From NCBI RefSeq assembly GCF_024055665.1, contig NZ_JAMXMC010000005.1, positions 186,001 through 250,000 on the forward strand: a DNA stretch of 64,000 bases, read 5' to 3'. The notes below the pieces were generated by a model that was given only the letters and a program-made list of their open reading frames with translations, had not been told where the DNA came from and searched no databases. The DNA comes from Ideonella oryzae (GTDB taxonomy: Bacteria; Pseudomonadota; Gammaproteobacteria; Burkholderiales; Burkholderiaceae_C). Each line of letters starts with the position of its first letter. Within the stretch, counting starts at the first letter, position 1. A program made the position numbers and the translations under genes. Shown here piece by piece: positions 26,253 to 34,737 of the stretch.

Positions 26253-26696
26253 ATGCCCACCGACGCCACCGCGCCCGCGCCCTTTCGGGCCATCCTCTGC
26301 CACTTCGACAGCTACAGCGCCGCGCTGAACTTCGCCTGCTGGCCCGAACGCTGCCTGCTCTGGCCCAGCGCCTTGCCCGAGGGCGCCGCGCTGGGGCCCG
26401 TGAGCCTGCCACGCAACGGCGAAGCCGTCCGCCAGGCCATGGCCCAGGCGCTGGCCCTGCCCGACAGCGAGCTGGTCTGGGCCCCTGACTACGACCAGGG
26501 CCTGCAGACCGCCGAAGGCGAGATCCGCGTGCACCTGCTGCGCTGCACCGCCTTCGAGCCCCCGGCCGCGGCCCTGGAGGCCGCCGGCGGCGTGTTCAAG
26601 CCCATCTCGGCGCTGCGCGGCTACCCGCCGGTGGAGCTGGCCCTGGTGCGCGAGGTGTTCAACCTGATCGTCGGTGGCGCGGGCCATCGGGCCTGA
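26253..26696 (+). CDS. Conserved hypothetical protein
   Basis: 147 aa with a strong ribosome site (AGGAGGGG at 26243). No signal peptide or TM segment. Sequence such as LPRNGEAVRQAMAQALALPDSELVWAPDYDQGLQTAEGEIRVHLLRCTAFEPP and KPISALRGYPPVELALVREVFNLIVGG is not low-complexity and looks like a globular domain. I do not recognise the family. It lies 14 bases upstream of the thioredoxin gene, and the spacing suggests co-transcription, hence possibly a redox-linked role. Confidence 0.7.
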   Translation: MPTDATAPAPFRAILCHFDSYSAALNFACWPERCLLWPSALPEGAALGPVSLPRNGEAVRQAMAQALALPDSELVWAPDYDQGLQTAEGEIRVHLLRCTAFEPPAAALEAAGGVFKPISALRGYPPVELALVREVFNLIVGGAGHRA

Positions 26697-26710
26697 GCCG
26701 GGAGCCCGCC

Positions 26711-27094
26711 ATGTCTGTGCTGGACCTCAACGAGGACAACTTCTCAGCCACGCTGCAGGCCCATCCCCTCGTGGTGCTGGACTTCTGGGCCACCTGGTGC
26801 GCGCCCTGTCGCCAGTTCGCGCCGGTGTTCGAGGCGGCCGCGCAGCGGCACCCGGACATGCTCTTCGGCAAGATCGACAGCGATGCGCAGGCCGATCTGG
26901 CCGAGGCCTTCGAGATCCGCTCGGTGCCCACGCTGATGGTCATCCGCGAGCAGATCCTGGTCTTCCGCCAGAGCGGCGTCTTGTCGGAGGCCCAGCTGCA
27001 GCAGGTGCTGGAGCAGGCCCGGCTGATCGACATGGATGAGCTGCGCGCCGAGATCGCCGCAGCCGAGGGCGACCTCGACGCCATCGACCACTGA
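26711..27094 (+). CDS. Thioredoxin
   Basis: 127 aa, thioredoxin fold with the active site FWATWCAPCRQFAPVFEAAA (Cys-Ala-Pro-Cys near residues 32-35), cis-Pro in RSVPTLMV, and LRQSGV-like helix following. The C-terminus carries a ~15-residue acidic extension (MDELRAEIAAAEGDLDAIDH) beyond ordinary TrxA. Cytoplasmic dithiol reductant. Start ATG preceded by GGGAG. It follows the hypothetical gene by 14 bases and converges with the GST gene (4-base gap). Confidence 0.9.
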   Translation: MSVLDLNEDNFSATLQAHPLVVLDFWATWCAPCRQFAPVFEAAAQRHPDMLFGKIDSDAQADLAEAFEIRSVPTLMVIREQILVFRQSGVLSEAQLQQVLEQARLIDMDELRAEIAAAEGDLDAIDH

Positions 27095-27098
27095 ACGC

Positions 27099-27737
27099 TC
27101 AGCGCCGATAGCCCTCCTCGGCCAGCACCTGCTGCACCACCGGCATGCGGCGCATCCAGGCCAGGTGGGCCGCGCAGTGCGGCGGCAGCGGCAGGCCAGT
27201 GTGCTCGGCCCAGAAGAAGACGTAGAACAGCGCGGCATCGGCCAGGTTCAGCCGGCGTTCCAGGCTCTCGGCCGCCAGCGCCTGCTCCAGCACGGCAAAG
27301 CCGGCCTGCACAATCTCTCGGCCTCGGGCCTGGATGGCCTCGGTCCAGCGCCGCGATTCGGCCTCCTCCAGGCCGGCCGGCAGGTAGGCCTCTGGCGTGA
27401 AGACACGGGTCCAGCCCTGGCCGTGCACGGTGCCCACCGCGTAATCCAGCCGGCCGATCAGTGCGGCCGCGGCCGCCGCATCGTCGGGCAGCAGCTGGGC
27501 CCGCGGCACACGCCGGGCCAGCCAGTGGGCGATGGCGCCGAACTCGGTCAGCACGCGGCCGTCGTCCAGTTGCAACGCGGGAATGCTGCCCTTGGGGTTG
27601 AGCGCCAGGTAGGCCGGCTGGCGGTGGTCGCCCGCCGGCAGGTTCAGCACCGTCACCTGGAAGGGCAGCTCCAGCGCCTCCAGCAGGATGTGGATGCCGG
27701 TGGAGCAGGAGCCCGGCGTCATGAAGAAGGTCAGCAT
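27099..27737 (-). CDS. Glutathione S-transferase family protein
   Basis: 212 aa. The N-terminal thioredoxin-like GST domain has MLTFFMTPGSCSTGIHILLEALELPFQVTVLNLPAGDHRQPAYLALNPKGSIPALQLDDGRVLTEFGAIAHWLA, with Ser/Cys near residues 9-12 and the PxVL/E-x-xAI glutathione-binding pattern; a helical C-terminal domain follows (NLADAALFYVFFWAEHTGLPLPPHC). Cytoplasmic conjugation or glutathione-dependent reduction. The particular class is not clear (beta-like). Confidence 0.85.
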   Translation of the reverse strand: MLTFFMTPGSCSTGIHILLEALELPFQVTVLNLPAGDHRQPAYLALNPKGSIPALQLDDGRVLTEFGAIAHWLARRVPRAQLLPDDAAAAAALIGRLDYAVGTVHGQGWTRVFTPEAYLPAGLEEAESRRWTEAIQARGREIVQAGFAVLEQALAAESLERRLNLADAALFYVFFWAEHTGLPLPPHCAAHLAWMRRMPVVQQVLAEEGYRR

Positions 27738-27906
27738 CGGGCGATGGTAGGCAGCGGGCCGCCGCAGCGCGCGGGGGCCGCGCAAGCCCGAGCGCGGTGC
27801 TGGAGAAAGGCATCTTGGCGGACGCGGCGGCGGGCGCCCGTCCTACACGGCGCGCCGGGGCAGCGCCGAACAATGACAGGCCCGAACTGCCTTTTGTCGA
27901 ATCCCC

Positions 27907-28719
27907 ATGGCCCAGCCCCCGGCCCCTCTGCTGATCGGTGTCTCCGCCCGCATCTACCACCCCGACAGCCCGGTGCTGGACCTGGGTGGCGTGTGGACCA
28001 AGACGCTGCACTACCTGGAACAGTCGGTGGCCCTGTGGCTGATGACCCAGGACGCGGTGCCGGTGATGGTGCCGGCGGTGGCCTCGGGCAGCCTGCAGTC
28101 GCGCAAGGCCCTGCAGCTGGAGGCCTACGCGGCGGCGCTCGATGGGCTGGTGCTGCAGGGCGGGGCCGACGTGGCGCCGCAGAGCTATGGCGAGAAGCCC
28201 CTGCGGCCCGAGTGGGCCGGCGACGCGGTGCGCGACCAGTACGAGGTGGCGCTGATCCATGCCTTCGTGGCGGCACGCAAGCCGGTCTTCGGCATCTGCC
28301 GCGGGCTGCAGATCCTCAACGTGGCCTTCGGCGGCAGCCTGTTCCAGGACCTGACCACCCAGCACGGGCCGACGGTGACCCACTTCGCCCCGGGCATCTA
28401 CGAACGCAACCACCACCCGGTGGACATCGAACCCGGCTCCTGGCTGGCTCGGGTGTACCCCGGTCTGCGCCGCACCTGGGTCAACAGCATCCACCACCAG
28501 GCCATCCAGCGCCTGGCGCCGGGCTTCGAGGTGGGCGCGCGCAGCCTGGAAGACCAGACCATCGAAGCCATCAGCTGCCACGAGGGCAGCTACATCGCCG
28601 GGGTGCAGTGGCACCCCGAATTTCCCACCCGGGGTGGCGACAGCCCCTTCGACGACCAACCGCTGCTGCGCGACTTCCTGCAGGCCTGCGCCCAGCGCCA
28701 GGGCCGGCGCAGCGGCTGA
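27907..28719 (+). CDS. Gamma-glutamyl-gamma-aminobutyrate hydrolase-like class I glutamine amidotransferase
   Basis: 270 aa. Family features: LQGGADVAPQSYGE, nucleophile Cys131 in FGICRGLQILNVAFGGSLFQDL, VNSIHHQAI, and the His236-x-Glu238 pair in GVQWHPE. Enzymes of this group (PuuD-like) hydrolyse gamma-glutamyl bonds, for instance gamma-Glu-GABA in putrescine catabolism. Neighbours here (a YbdK-like ligase 34 bases downstream) suggest gamma-glutamyl metabolism rather than the puu pathway, whose other genes are absent. Cytoplasmic. Confidence 0.87.
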   Translation: MAQPPAPLLIGVSARIYHPDSPVLDLGGVWTKTLHYLEQSVALWLMTQDAVPVMVPAVASGSLQSRKALQLEAYAAALDGLVLQGGADVAPQSYGEKPLRPEWAGDAVRDQYEVALIHAFVAARKPVFGICRGLQILNVAFGGSLFQDLTTQHGPTVTHFAPGIYERNHHPVDIEPGSWLARVYPGLRRTWVNSIHHQAIQRLAPGFEVGARSLEDQTIEAISCHEGSYIAGVQWHPEFPTRGGDSPFDDQPLLRDFLQACAQRQGRRSG

Positions 28720-28753
28720 GCCTGTGGCCCCCGAGAACAAGAAGGAGACCGCC

Positions 28754-29917
28754 ATGCGCTTTGCCGCTTCCGAAACCCTCAGCCTCGGTCTGGAGCTGGA
28801 ACTGCAGCTGGTCTCGGCCACCACCGGCCAGCTCTCCCCCTCGGGCTCGGCCCTGTGGGAGGCGCTGCAGGCCAGCCCGACCGGCCGGCACTTCGCGCTG
28901 GAGGCCACGCAGGCCACCATCGAGCTCAATGCCTCGGTGCACCAGGCGGCCGAATCGCTGCGCCAGGAGGTGCACGCCCTGGTGACCCAGGCCCAGGCCG
29001 CGGCCGGGACACTGGGGCTGGCCCTGCGCGGCGGGGGCACGCACGTGGCCCAGTTCTGGAACGAGCGGGTGCTGTCGCCCACCAACCGGGCGCAGGTGCT
29101 GGACCAGCGCTTCGGCTTCCTGCCCAAGCGCTTCTCCACCTACGGCATGCACGTGCACGTGGGCATGCCCGACGCCGAGAGCGCGGTGCGGGTGGCCAAT
29201 GTGCTGCAGGCCCACACACCGCTGCTCATCGCCCTGTCCGCGGCCTCGCCCTTTCTGCAGCACGGCGACTCGGGCTTTGCCGCCTGCCGCCCGCTGGAGC
29301 CGCTCATCTACCCGCACGGCGGGCCGCTGCCCCCGCTGCGGGACTGGGCCCACTTCTGCGCTCTGGTGCGGGAGCTGTGCGACACCGGCATCGCCGAGTC
29401 GCTCAAGGACATCTACTGGGACGTGCGGCCCAAGCCCGAGTTCGGCACGGTGGAGGTGCGGGTGTTTGACACGCCGCTGAACGTGGACCGGGCGGTGGAC
29501 CTGGCCGCCTGGACCCGCGCGCTGGCCGGCCTGGCGCTCAACGGGCAGCTGGCGCTGCCGCAGCCGCGCTGCCATGTCACCGAAGCCAAGGTCAGCCGCT
29601 TCCTGGCCTGCCGCGACGGGCTGCAGGCCCGGCTGTTCGACCCGGTGCTTGGCGACTGGGTGAACGCCCGCGCCTGGGCCCTGGCCCTGTCCGATCAGAT
29701 GGCGCGGCAACTGCCCACCCCCATGGACCGACAGGCCCTGGACCGCCTGGCCGCCGCCTGGCGGGCCGGTGAGGGCACGCAGGAGGACCATGCCCGCATG
29801 CGCGCCCTGTGGCGCCACCTCAGCCCCGACGGCGCACTGCCCGATGGCACGGCGCCCGCGGCCGACACGCTGGCGGCCTACTCCGCCGCGCTGTGCGCGC
29901 AGCTGGCCCCGGCCTGA
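28754..29917 (+). CDS. YbdK-type carboxylate-amine ligase (glutamate-cysteine ligase-like)
   Basis: 387 aa. Opening LSLGLELELQLVSATTGQLSP (ATP/metal-site acidic residues), later YGMHVHVGMPDAESAVRVANVL, PSTGYDRR-equivalent region, and DVRPKPEFGTVEVRVFDTPLNVDRAVDLAA are typical of YbdK/GCS2. Such enzymes have weak gamma-glutamyl ligase activity; glutathione biosynthesis is only a possible role. Start at 28754 is preceded by AAGGAG (28742); it follows the amidotransferase closely, implying an operon. It converges with the M48 gene (4-base gap). Confidence 0.87.
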   Translation: MRFAASETLSLGLELELQLVSATTGQLSPSGSALWEALQASPTGRHFALEATQATIELNASVHQAAESLRQEVHALVTQAQAAAGTLGLALRGGGTHVAQFWNERVLSPTNRAQVLDQRFGFLPKRFSTYGMHVHVGMPDAESAVRVANVLQAHTPLLIALSAASPFLQHGDSGFAACRPLEPLIYPHGGPLPPLRDWAHFCALVRELCDTGIAESLKDIYWDVRPKPEFGTVEVRVFDTPLNVDRAVDLAAWTRALAGLALNGQLALPQPRCHVTEAKVSRFLACRDGLQARLFDPVLGDWVNARAWALALSDQMARQLPTPMDRQALDRLAAAWRAGEGTQEDHARMRALWRHLSPDGALPDGTAPAADTLAAYSAALCAQLAPA

Positions 29918-29921
29918 GGGA

Positions 29922-31103
29922 TCAGCGGCAGGCCGGCGGCACGCGGGCCACCAGCGTGCCCTCGGCCGCCGAGCACTTCCAGAACAGACGGCGCTGGGCG
30001 TCCAGCCGGGGCGTGAACACCAGGGCGCCCTCGGGCGTGCTGACGGTCAGCACCATCTGGTCGGTGTCCAGCTCCAGACCGGCGCCATGCCGGGTCTGCG
30101 TGGGCGCGCCTGCGGCTTCCAGCGATTCCGGCACCTCGTGGTGCGCGTCGAAGTAAGCGGTCAGGGCCTGGCGGGCCACCTCGGACTCCGCATAGGCCAC
30201 GTTCAGGACCTGCCGGGCCTGGTAGTCCTTGTAGGCCGGCAGCCCCACCGCCGCGGCCACGCCCAGGAAGTACACCAGCATCAGGAAGCCGAAGCCGGCC
30301 CCGGCCCGCCCGGCATGGGGCACGCACAGCGCCAGCAGATAGGCCAGCGGGTTGCGCGCGGGCATGCGGGCCGAGGCATCCTGCACCTTCAGCACGCGGA
30401 AGGTCGTCCAAGGGTAGGCGGCCACCAGACCATGGAAGGAGGCCCAGAAGCCGCGGGTGCGGCGCGCCTGTTCGGCAAAGGCCGTCAGGTTCAGACCGGC
30501 CCAACGTTCACGTCCGGCCGCCAGGGCGACCAGGGCCCGCGCGGCACCCTCGGTGGTGGCGCAGCAGGCCGCGCCATGGCGGTCGCAGGTGCGCTCCGTG
30601 GCCCGTGAATAGGCCGCCCCCAGCAGGGGCAGCCACAGCGCGGGCCAGCGCAGGAAGTGGCCAGTGAGGTGGCGCTTCTTCAGGTGGCCCAGCTCATGCC
30701 CCAGGTAGAAGCGCACGCCATCGGAATGGCCCTTCATGGCGTCCACCACGTCGGAAAACAGCACCACGAACGGACGCCCCAGGAACTGGGTGGTGAAGGC
30801 GTTGAGCACGCCGTTGCCGTTGAGGACATAGACCTCGGGGCAACGGGGCATGCGCAGGGTCTCGCAACAGGCCTGCACATCGGCCCACAGGTCCGGCATC
30901 TGGTTCTCGGACAGCGCCACGCCATGGCCACGGATGTGGGCGATCAACGCCGACTGCGCGAACAGGTAGATGAGATAGCCCACCGCCAGCACCGCCAGGG
31001 CGATCCCGAACGTGCCCAGCACCAGGCCGAGCCACACCAGCATCCCGATGACCAGCGCCACCGCGCCCAGGGACCGCTCCTTGGGGTCCGTCCAATCCTG
31101 CAT
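29922..31103 (-). CDS. M48-type metalloprotease fused to a type IV pilin-like C-terminal domain
   Basis: 393 aa. Two N-terminal membrane helices (residues 10-50) are followed by a zinc protease domain: HELGH at 136-140 and a third zinc ligand Glu170 in ATERTCD. This is the HtpX/Ste24 (M48) pattern. At about residues 270-300 a hydrophobic helix then a sequence like LPAYKDYQARQ resembles the pilin N-terminal helix, and the end (PRLDAQRRLFWKCSAAEG ... PPACR) resembles the disulfide-bounded C-terminus of type IV pilin/pseudopilins. Pilin-like function is inferred; no GFTLIE prepilin cleavage site is present. Preceded by GAGGGAG ribosome site. Confidence 0.7.
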   Translation of the reverse strand: MQDWTDPKERSLGAVALVIGMLVWLGLVLGTFGIALAVLAVGYLIYLFAQSALIAHIRGHGVALSENQMPDLWADVQACCETLRMPRCPEVYVLNGNGVLNAFTTQFLGRPFVVLFSDVVDAMKGHSDGVRFYLGHELGHLKKRHLTGHFLRWPALWLPLLGAAYSRATERTCDRHGAACCATTEGAARALVALAAGRERWAGLNLTAFAEQARRTRGFWASFHGLVAAYPWTTFRVLKVQDASARMPARNPLAYLLALCVPHAGRAGAGFGFLMLVYFLGVAAAVGLPAYKDYQARQVLNVAYAESEVARQALTAYFDAHHEVPESLEAAGAPTQTRHGAGLELDTDQMVLTVSTPEGALVFTPRLDAQRRLFWKCSAAEGTLVARVPPACR

Positions 31104-31252
31104 GACCACTCCCTCGCCAGTTTGGAAATTTGACTGTTTGAAACACCCGGTGACCGGGCGCGGCGGATGTTGCCATCGGCCCATCCGACCTTGACGGGGC
31201 CACCCACCCTCGAACGTGGGGGCCGGCTCCTCCAGGCTGACGATGCGTGGCC

Positions 31253-31948
31253 TCAGCCGGCGATGCGCCGGGCCATGTCGGCCTGGCGGTCCAGCAGACG
31301 CTGGGCCAGCCCGGGCGAGCCACCGTGGCGCAGCACACAGGCCCGCACCATGGCTGCGGGCAGCGCCGTCACCACCATGATGGCGGCGCGCAGCGCCGCG
31401 GCATCCATGGGCCCGAAAAGACGGCGGGCATGCGGGTTGTCGGGCTCCTGGCGCAGCCGGTCCAGCTCCTCCACGCGGGTGCCGAAGGCCGCGCCCTTGG
31501 GGTCGCCCTGGGCCCGGTAGCGGAGTGCGCCGCCCACGTCCAGCGTCAGCACCGTGCCGTCGGCGGCCACACCCTGGTTGTCGCCCTCGAAGCCGGCAGC
31601 GTCCCAGTTGGCCAGCCAGGCATGCACGCCCAGCCAGTGGCGGGCCTGGACGCGCTCGGCCTCGCTGAACTGGGACAGGCGGCTGCGCTGCAGCGGCTGC
31701 CAGGCGGTGGCCACCTGGTCCGGCGCGCGGCAGCGGTGGTAATGCAGGGTGGGCGCGCCGGCCAGGGCGTAGAGCTGGGCAGCCAGCCACTCGTTGCGCG
31801 CGTGGTCGGGAGACTCCACAGTCTTGACGTACCAGCGCCGGCCCCGGGCATCTTCATAAAGTCCCGCCGGGTGGCTGCCCAAGGCGCCGCCCACCCGCTG
31901 CATCGCCGCGGTGTCCAGCAGCGCACGGTCCTCGTCGTGCAGGGTCAT
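31253..31948 (-). CDS. Kinase-like protein (HipA/PI-kinase-fold type)
   Basis: 231 aa. A kinase-like core is visible: GLYEDARGRRWYVKTVESPDHARNEWLAAQLYALAG with Lys42 and Glu53, the catalytic-loop-like WLANWDAAGFEGDN (Asn114-Asp116 and Asn124) and a DVGGALRYRAQG segment standing for the Asp-x-Gly (Asp137). This pattern occurs in a small family of bacterial kinase-like proteins related to the HipA/PI3-4-kinase fold. Substrate unknown. It is followed upstream on the same transcript by a dual-specificity phosphatase gene, 8 bases away, which makes an opposing pair likely. Confidence 0.55.
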   Translation of the reverse strand: MTLHDEDRALLDTAAMQRVGGALGSHPAGLYEDARGRRWYVKTVESPDHARNEWLAAQLYALAGAPTLHYHRCRAPDQVATAWQPLQRSRLSQFSEAERVQARHWLGVHAWLANWDAAGFEGDNQGVAADGTVLTLDVGGALRYRAQGDPKGAAFGTRVEELDRLRQEPDNPHARRLFGPMDAAALRAAIMVVTALPAAMVRACVLRHGGSPGLAQRLLDRQADMARRIAG

Positions 31949-31956
31949 GGCAGGCC

Positions 31957-32511
31957 TCAGGGCTGAGGCAGGGTGCGGCGCACCAGGGCCAGCTGACCCG
32001 GGGTCTCGATGGCGCCGCGGCGCACCCGGCGCACCGCGCGGATGGCCTCGTCCGGCGCCCAGCCCAGTTCCACCAGCAGTCGCGCGGCCACCATGCCGGC
32101 GCGGCCCAGGCCGCCCTTGCAGTGCACCAGCACATCGCCCCCAGCGCGCAGCAGGGCCCGGATCTCGGCCCCCTGCGCCACCCAGGCCCGCTCGAAGGGC
32201 TCGGCCGGCACCCCGAAGTCCGCGATGGGCAGATGCAGCCAGCGCAGGCCGCGCCGCTGCACCTCCAGCCCCAGGCGCGGCACGCGCAGGGCCGTGAGTT
32301 CCTCGGGCTCCACCAGGGTCAGCACCAGCTGCGCGCCCCAGGCGGCGATGGCGTCCAGGTCCACGCCCAGGTCGCGGGCCCAGGCGCCGGTGGCCGCGGC
32401 ATGGTCGTGCTTGCCGGGGCAGAAGGTGATGCCGATGCGGCCCCAGGACGGCCCGGCCTGCACTTCGGCGATCTGCAGCGGGTGGCTGTGGCTGGTGCGC
32501 ACGACGGTCAT
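31957..32511 (-). CDS. Dual-specificity/tyrosine phosphatase (CDKN3-like)
   Basis: 184 aa. The signature C-x5-R loop is VHCKGGLGRAG (Cys131, Arg137), preceded by the general-acid loop HLPIADFGVP (Asp98), as in cyclin-dependent-kinase-inhibitor-3-type phosphatases. It hydrolyses phospho-Tyr/Ser/Thr or other phosphoesters in the cytoplasm. Encoded directly before a kinase-like gene, on the same strand. Functional link to that kinase is inferred from the 8-base spacing. Confidence 0.82.
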   Translation of the reverse strand: MTVVRTSHSHPLQIAEVQAGPSWGRIGITFCPGKHDHAAATGAWARDLGVDLDAIAAWGAQLVLTLVEPEELTALRVPRLGLEVQRRGLRWLHLPIADFGVPAEPFERAWVAQGAEIRALLRAGGDVLVHCKGGLGRAGMVAARLLVELGWAPDEAIRAVRRVRRGAIETPGQLALVRRTLPQP

Positions 32512-32570
32512 GCCCCATCGTGCCACCGCGTCAGCGCGGCCTGCGCATTGGCCCAGCGGCGCAGTCTGGC

Positions 32571-33173
32571 TCAGGCGCGCAGCAGTTCGTCCACCACCGC
32601 CTGCCCCTCGGCCCCGGCCCAGTCCACCGCCCCCATCAGCTGGAAGCGGGCCCAGCCGGTGCGGTCGATGCCCACCGTGCAAGGGAACACCCGGGCCTCG
32701 AAGGCCTTGGCCACCGCGCCCTCGTCGTCTAGCGCCACTGGCAGGTCCAGGCCCAGGGGGGCCAGGAAGCTGCGCACGGTGCTGGCCGGCTCGCGGTAGT
32801 CCACCGTCATCAGCTGCAGGCCGCGGGCGCGCGCGCGCCGGGCCATGGCGGCCAGCTGCGGCAGCTCTTCACGGCAGGGCTCGCACCAGGTGGCCCAGAA
32901 GTGCAGCAGCACCGCCTCGCCGCGGGCGCTGACCAGGGTCCAGCGGCCCCCGCCCAGCAGTGGCAAGTCCACCGCCGGAGTGCGCCGCTGGCGGGACCAG
33001 TCCTTGCGCAACATGGTGGTTGCCTGCGCCGGCCGGGGCGTGGCGGCCCCCACCGCCCCCAGCGCGGTCAGCGCCATGGACGCCGAGACAGCCACCAGGC
33101 CCTGGCGCCGGCCGCGGTCGGGCGCATCCCGGTCCAGCGGAGCACAGGGTTCACGGGAGGGAGAAGCCTTCAT
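32571..33173 (-). CDS. TlpA/ResA-like thioredoxin-fold protein
   Basis: 200 aa. An N-terminal hydrophobic stretch (GLVAVSASMALTALGAVGAAT) directs export; the mature domain has VLLHFWATWCEPCREELPQLAAM (Cys-Glu-Pro-Cys) and FPCTVGIDRTGWARFQLMGAVDW, typical of TlpA-type periplasmic thiol:disulfide proteins. It faces the transglutaminase gene across a 47-base divergent gap. Likely role in reducing periplasmic disulfides or cytochrome c maturation; no ccm gene is nearby. Start MKASPSREP chosen; a longer frame begins at 33206. Confidence 0.8.
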   Translation of the reverse strand: MKASPSREPCAPLDRDAPDRGRRQGLVAVSASMALTALGAVGAATPRPAQATTMLRKDWSRQRRTPAVDLPLLGGGRWTLVSARGEAVLLHFWATWCEPCREELPQLAAMARRARARGLQLMTVDYREPASTVRSFLAPLGLDLPVALDDEGAVAKAFEARVFPCTVGIDRTGWARFQLMGAVDWAGAEGQAVVDELLRA

Positions 33174-33220
33174 CGCTAAAATTTTGCCTCTTTCACGCCA
33201 TCTCACAGGATCTCTTGCCC

Positions 33221-34333
33221 ATGCCCACCCGCCTGTCGAGGCGCAGCCTCCTCCAATCGGCCTCTGCGTCCATGCTGCTCGCGGGCGTGCCCGCCCTGCG
33301 CGCCGAGGAGGCCGAGCGTCACTTCGATCCCCGGCCCCAGGGCTGGCGCACCTTTGACGTGACCACCACCGTGACGCTCAAGGATGCCAAGGGTCCGTCG
33401 ACCGTGTGGCTGCCCGTGCCCTCGCTGGACAACGGCTGGCAGCGCACGCTGGACGTGCACTGGACCGACAACGCCGGCAAGGTGCAGATGAGCACCGACG
33501 GCGACACCGGCGCCAAGATCCTGACCGCCAGCTATGACGCCGCCGTGGCCCAGCCCAGCATCACCCTGGTGACCCGGGTGCAGACGCAGAACCGCGGCGT
33601 GGACTGGCAGGCCAAAGCCACCGAAGCCGTGGAGCCGGCCGAGCTGCACCGCTGGGTGCAGCCCAGCGACCTGATTCCGGTGGACGGCATCGTGCGCAAG
33701 GTGGCCCAGCAGATCGTGGCCGGCACCCGCACCGACCGCGAGAAGGTCCAGCGCATCTACGACTGGGTGATCGTCAGCTCCTACCGCGACCCCAAGGTGC
33801 GCGGCTGCGGCGTGGGCGACATCCGCGCCATGCTGGAAAGCGGCAACCTCTCGGGCAAGTGCGCTGACATCAACGCCCTGTTCGTGGGCCTGTGCCGCGC
33901 GGTCGGCATCCCCGCGCGCGACATCTACGGCATCCGCCTGGTGCCCAGCGCCTTCGGCTACCGTGAACTGGGCGGCAACCCCGCCAGCCTGAAGGGCGCG
34001 CAGCACTGCCGCTCCGAGGTCTACCTGAAGGGCCACGGCTGGGTGGCCATGGACCCGGCCGACGTCACCAAGGTGATGCGCCAGGAAACCCCCGAGTGGA
34101 TCAAGGACCCGGCCCACCCCATCGTCACCCCGGTGCGCCGCGCCCTGTTCGGCAGCTGGGAAGGCAACTGGATGGGCTACAGCAGCGCCGCCGACCTCAC
34201 CCTGCCCGGCGCCAAGAAGGGCAAGCTGGCCTTCTTCATGTACCCGCAGGCCGAGACGGCCGAAGGCGCCCGCGACCCCTACGCCCCGGACACCTTCGTC
34301 TACCAGATCACCGCCAAGGAGATCACCGCCTGA
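33221..34333 (+). CDS. Exported transglutaminase-like cysteine protease
   Basis: 370 aa. The leader SRRSLLQSASASMLLAGVPALRAEE has a twin-arginine start. The transglutaminase core is NLSGKCADINALFVGLCRAVGIPARDIYG (Cys nucleophile), AQHCRSEVYLKGHGWVAMDPADV (His and Asp) and a preceding YDWVIVSSYRD. Members act as periplasmic proteases or transglutaminases; few are biochemically defined. It is immediately followed by merT and merP homologues (gap 17 and 9 bases), so a link to metal handling is possible but unproven. Confidence 0.8.
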   Translation: MPTRLSRRSLLQSASASMLLAGVPALRAEEAERHFDPRPQGWRTFDVTTTVTLKDAKGPSTVWLPVPSLDNGWQRTLDVHWTDNAGKVQMSTDGDTGAKILTASYDAAVAQPSITLVTRVQTQNRGVDWQAKATEAVEPAELHRWVQPSDLIPVDGIVRKVAQQIVAGTRTDREKVQRIYDWVIVSSYRDPKVRGCGVGDIRAMLESGNLSGKCADINALFVGLCRAVGIPARDIYGIRLVPSAFGYRELGGNPASLKGAQHCRSEVYLKGHGWVAMDPADVTKVMRQETPEWIKDPAHPIVTPVRRALFGSWEGNWMGYSSAADLTLPGAKKGKLAFFMYPQAETAEGARDPYAPDTFVYQITAKEITA

Positions 34334-34350
34334 ACGGGCGGCGCGCCGCG

Positions 34351-34728
34351 ATGGTGAGCCAGGGCCTTCCTGCCACGCCCCCGGCCCGCGGCCTGGGGGC
34401 GCTGCTGGCCGCCGGGCTGGCGGCACTGCTGGCCTCGGGCTGCTGCGTGGCCCCGCTGGCCCTGGCCCTGCTGGGCGTCTCCGGCGCCTGGATCGGTCAG
34501 CTGCGGGTGCTGGAGCCCTGGTCGCCCTGGCTGCTGGGCGGCGCCCTGCTCGCCCTGGGCCTGGCCGCCTGGCAGATCTACCGCCGCCCTGCCCAGGACG
34601 AGAGCTGCGCAGTGGACGACCCGGCCTGCGGCCAGACCCGCCGCGGCCTGCGCCGCTGGTTCTGGGTGGTGGCCCTGCTCACCGCCGTGCCCCTGCTGCT
34701 GCCGCTGGTGGCGCCCTGGTTCTACTGA
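34351..34728 (+). CDS. merT: MerT-like mercuric ion transporter
   Basis: 125 aa, three TM helices. GLAALLASGCCVAPLALALLGVSGAWIGQLRVLEPWSPWL matches the vicinal-cysteine helix 1 of MerT, which takes Hg(II) through the membrane; a second pair of cysteines is in SCAVDDPAC, between helices 2 and 3, also as in MerT. Start at 34351 (ATG), 17 bases after the transglutaminase. No merR or merA nearby, so the substrate may be another thiophilic metal. Confidence 0.75.
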   Translation: MVSQGLPATPPARGLGALLAAGLAALLASGCCVAPLALALLGVSGAWIGQLRVLEPWSPWLLGGALLALGLAAWQIYRRPAQDESCAVDDPACGQTRRGLRRWFWVVALLTAVPLLLPLVAPWFY

Positions 34729-34737
34729 AAGCCCCGC

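Noticed and set aside
26659-29139. An 826-codon antisense frame over thioredoxin to YbdK
   Set aside because: Composition of a shadow; overlaps five well-supported genes.
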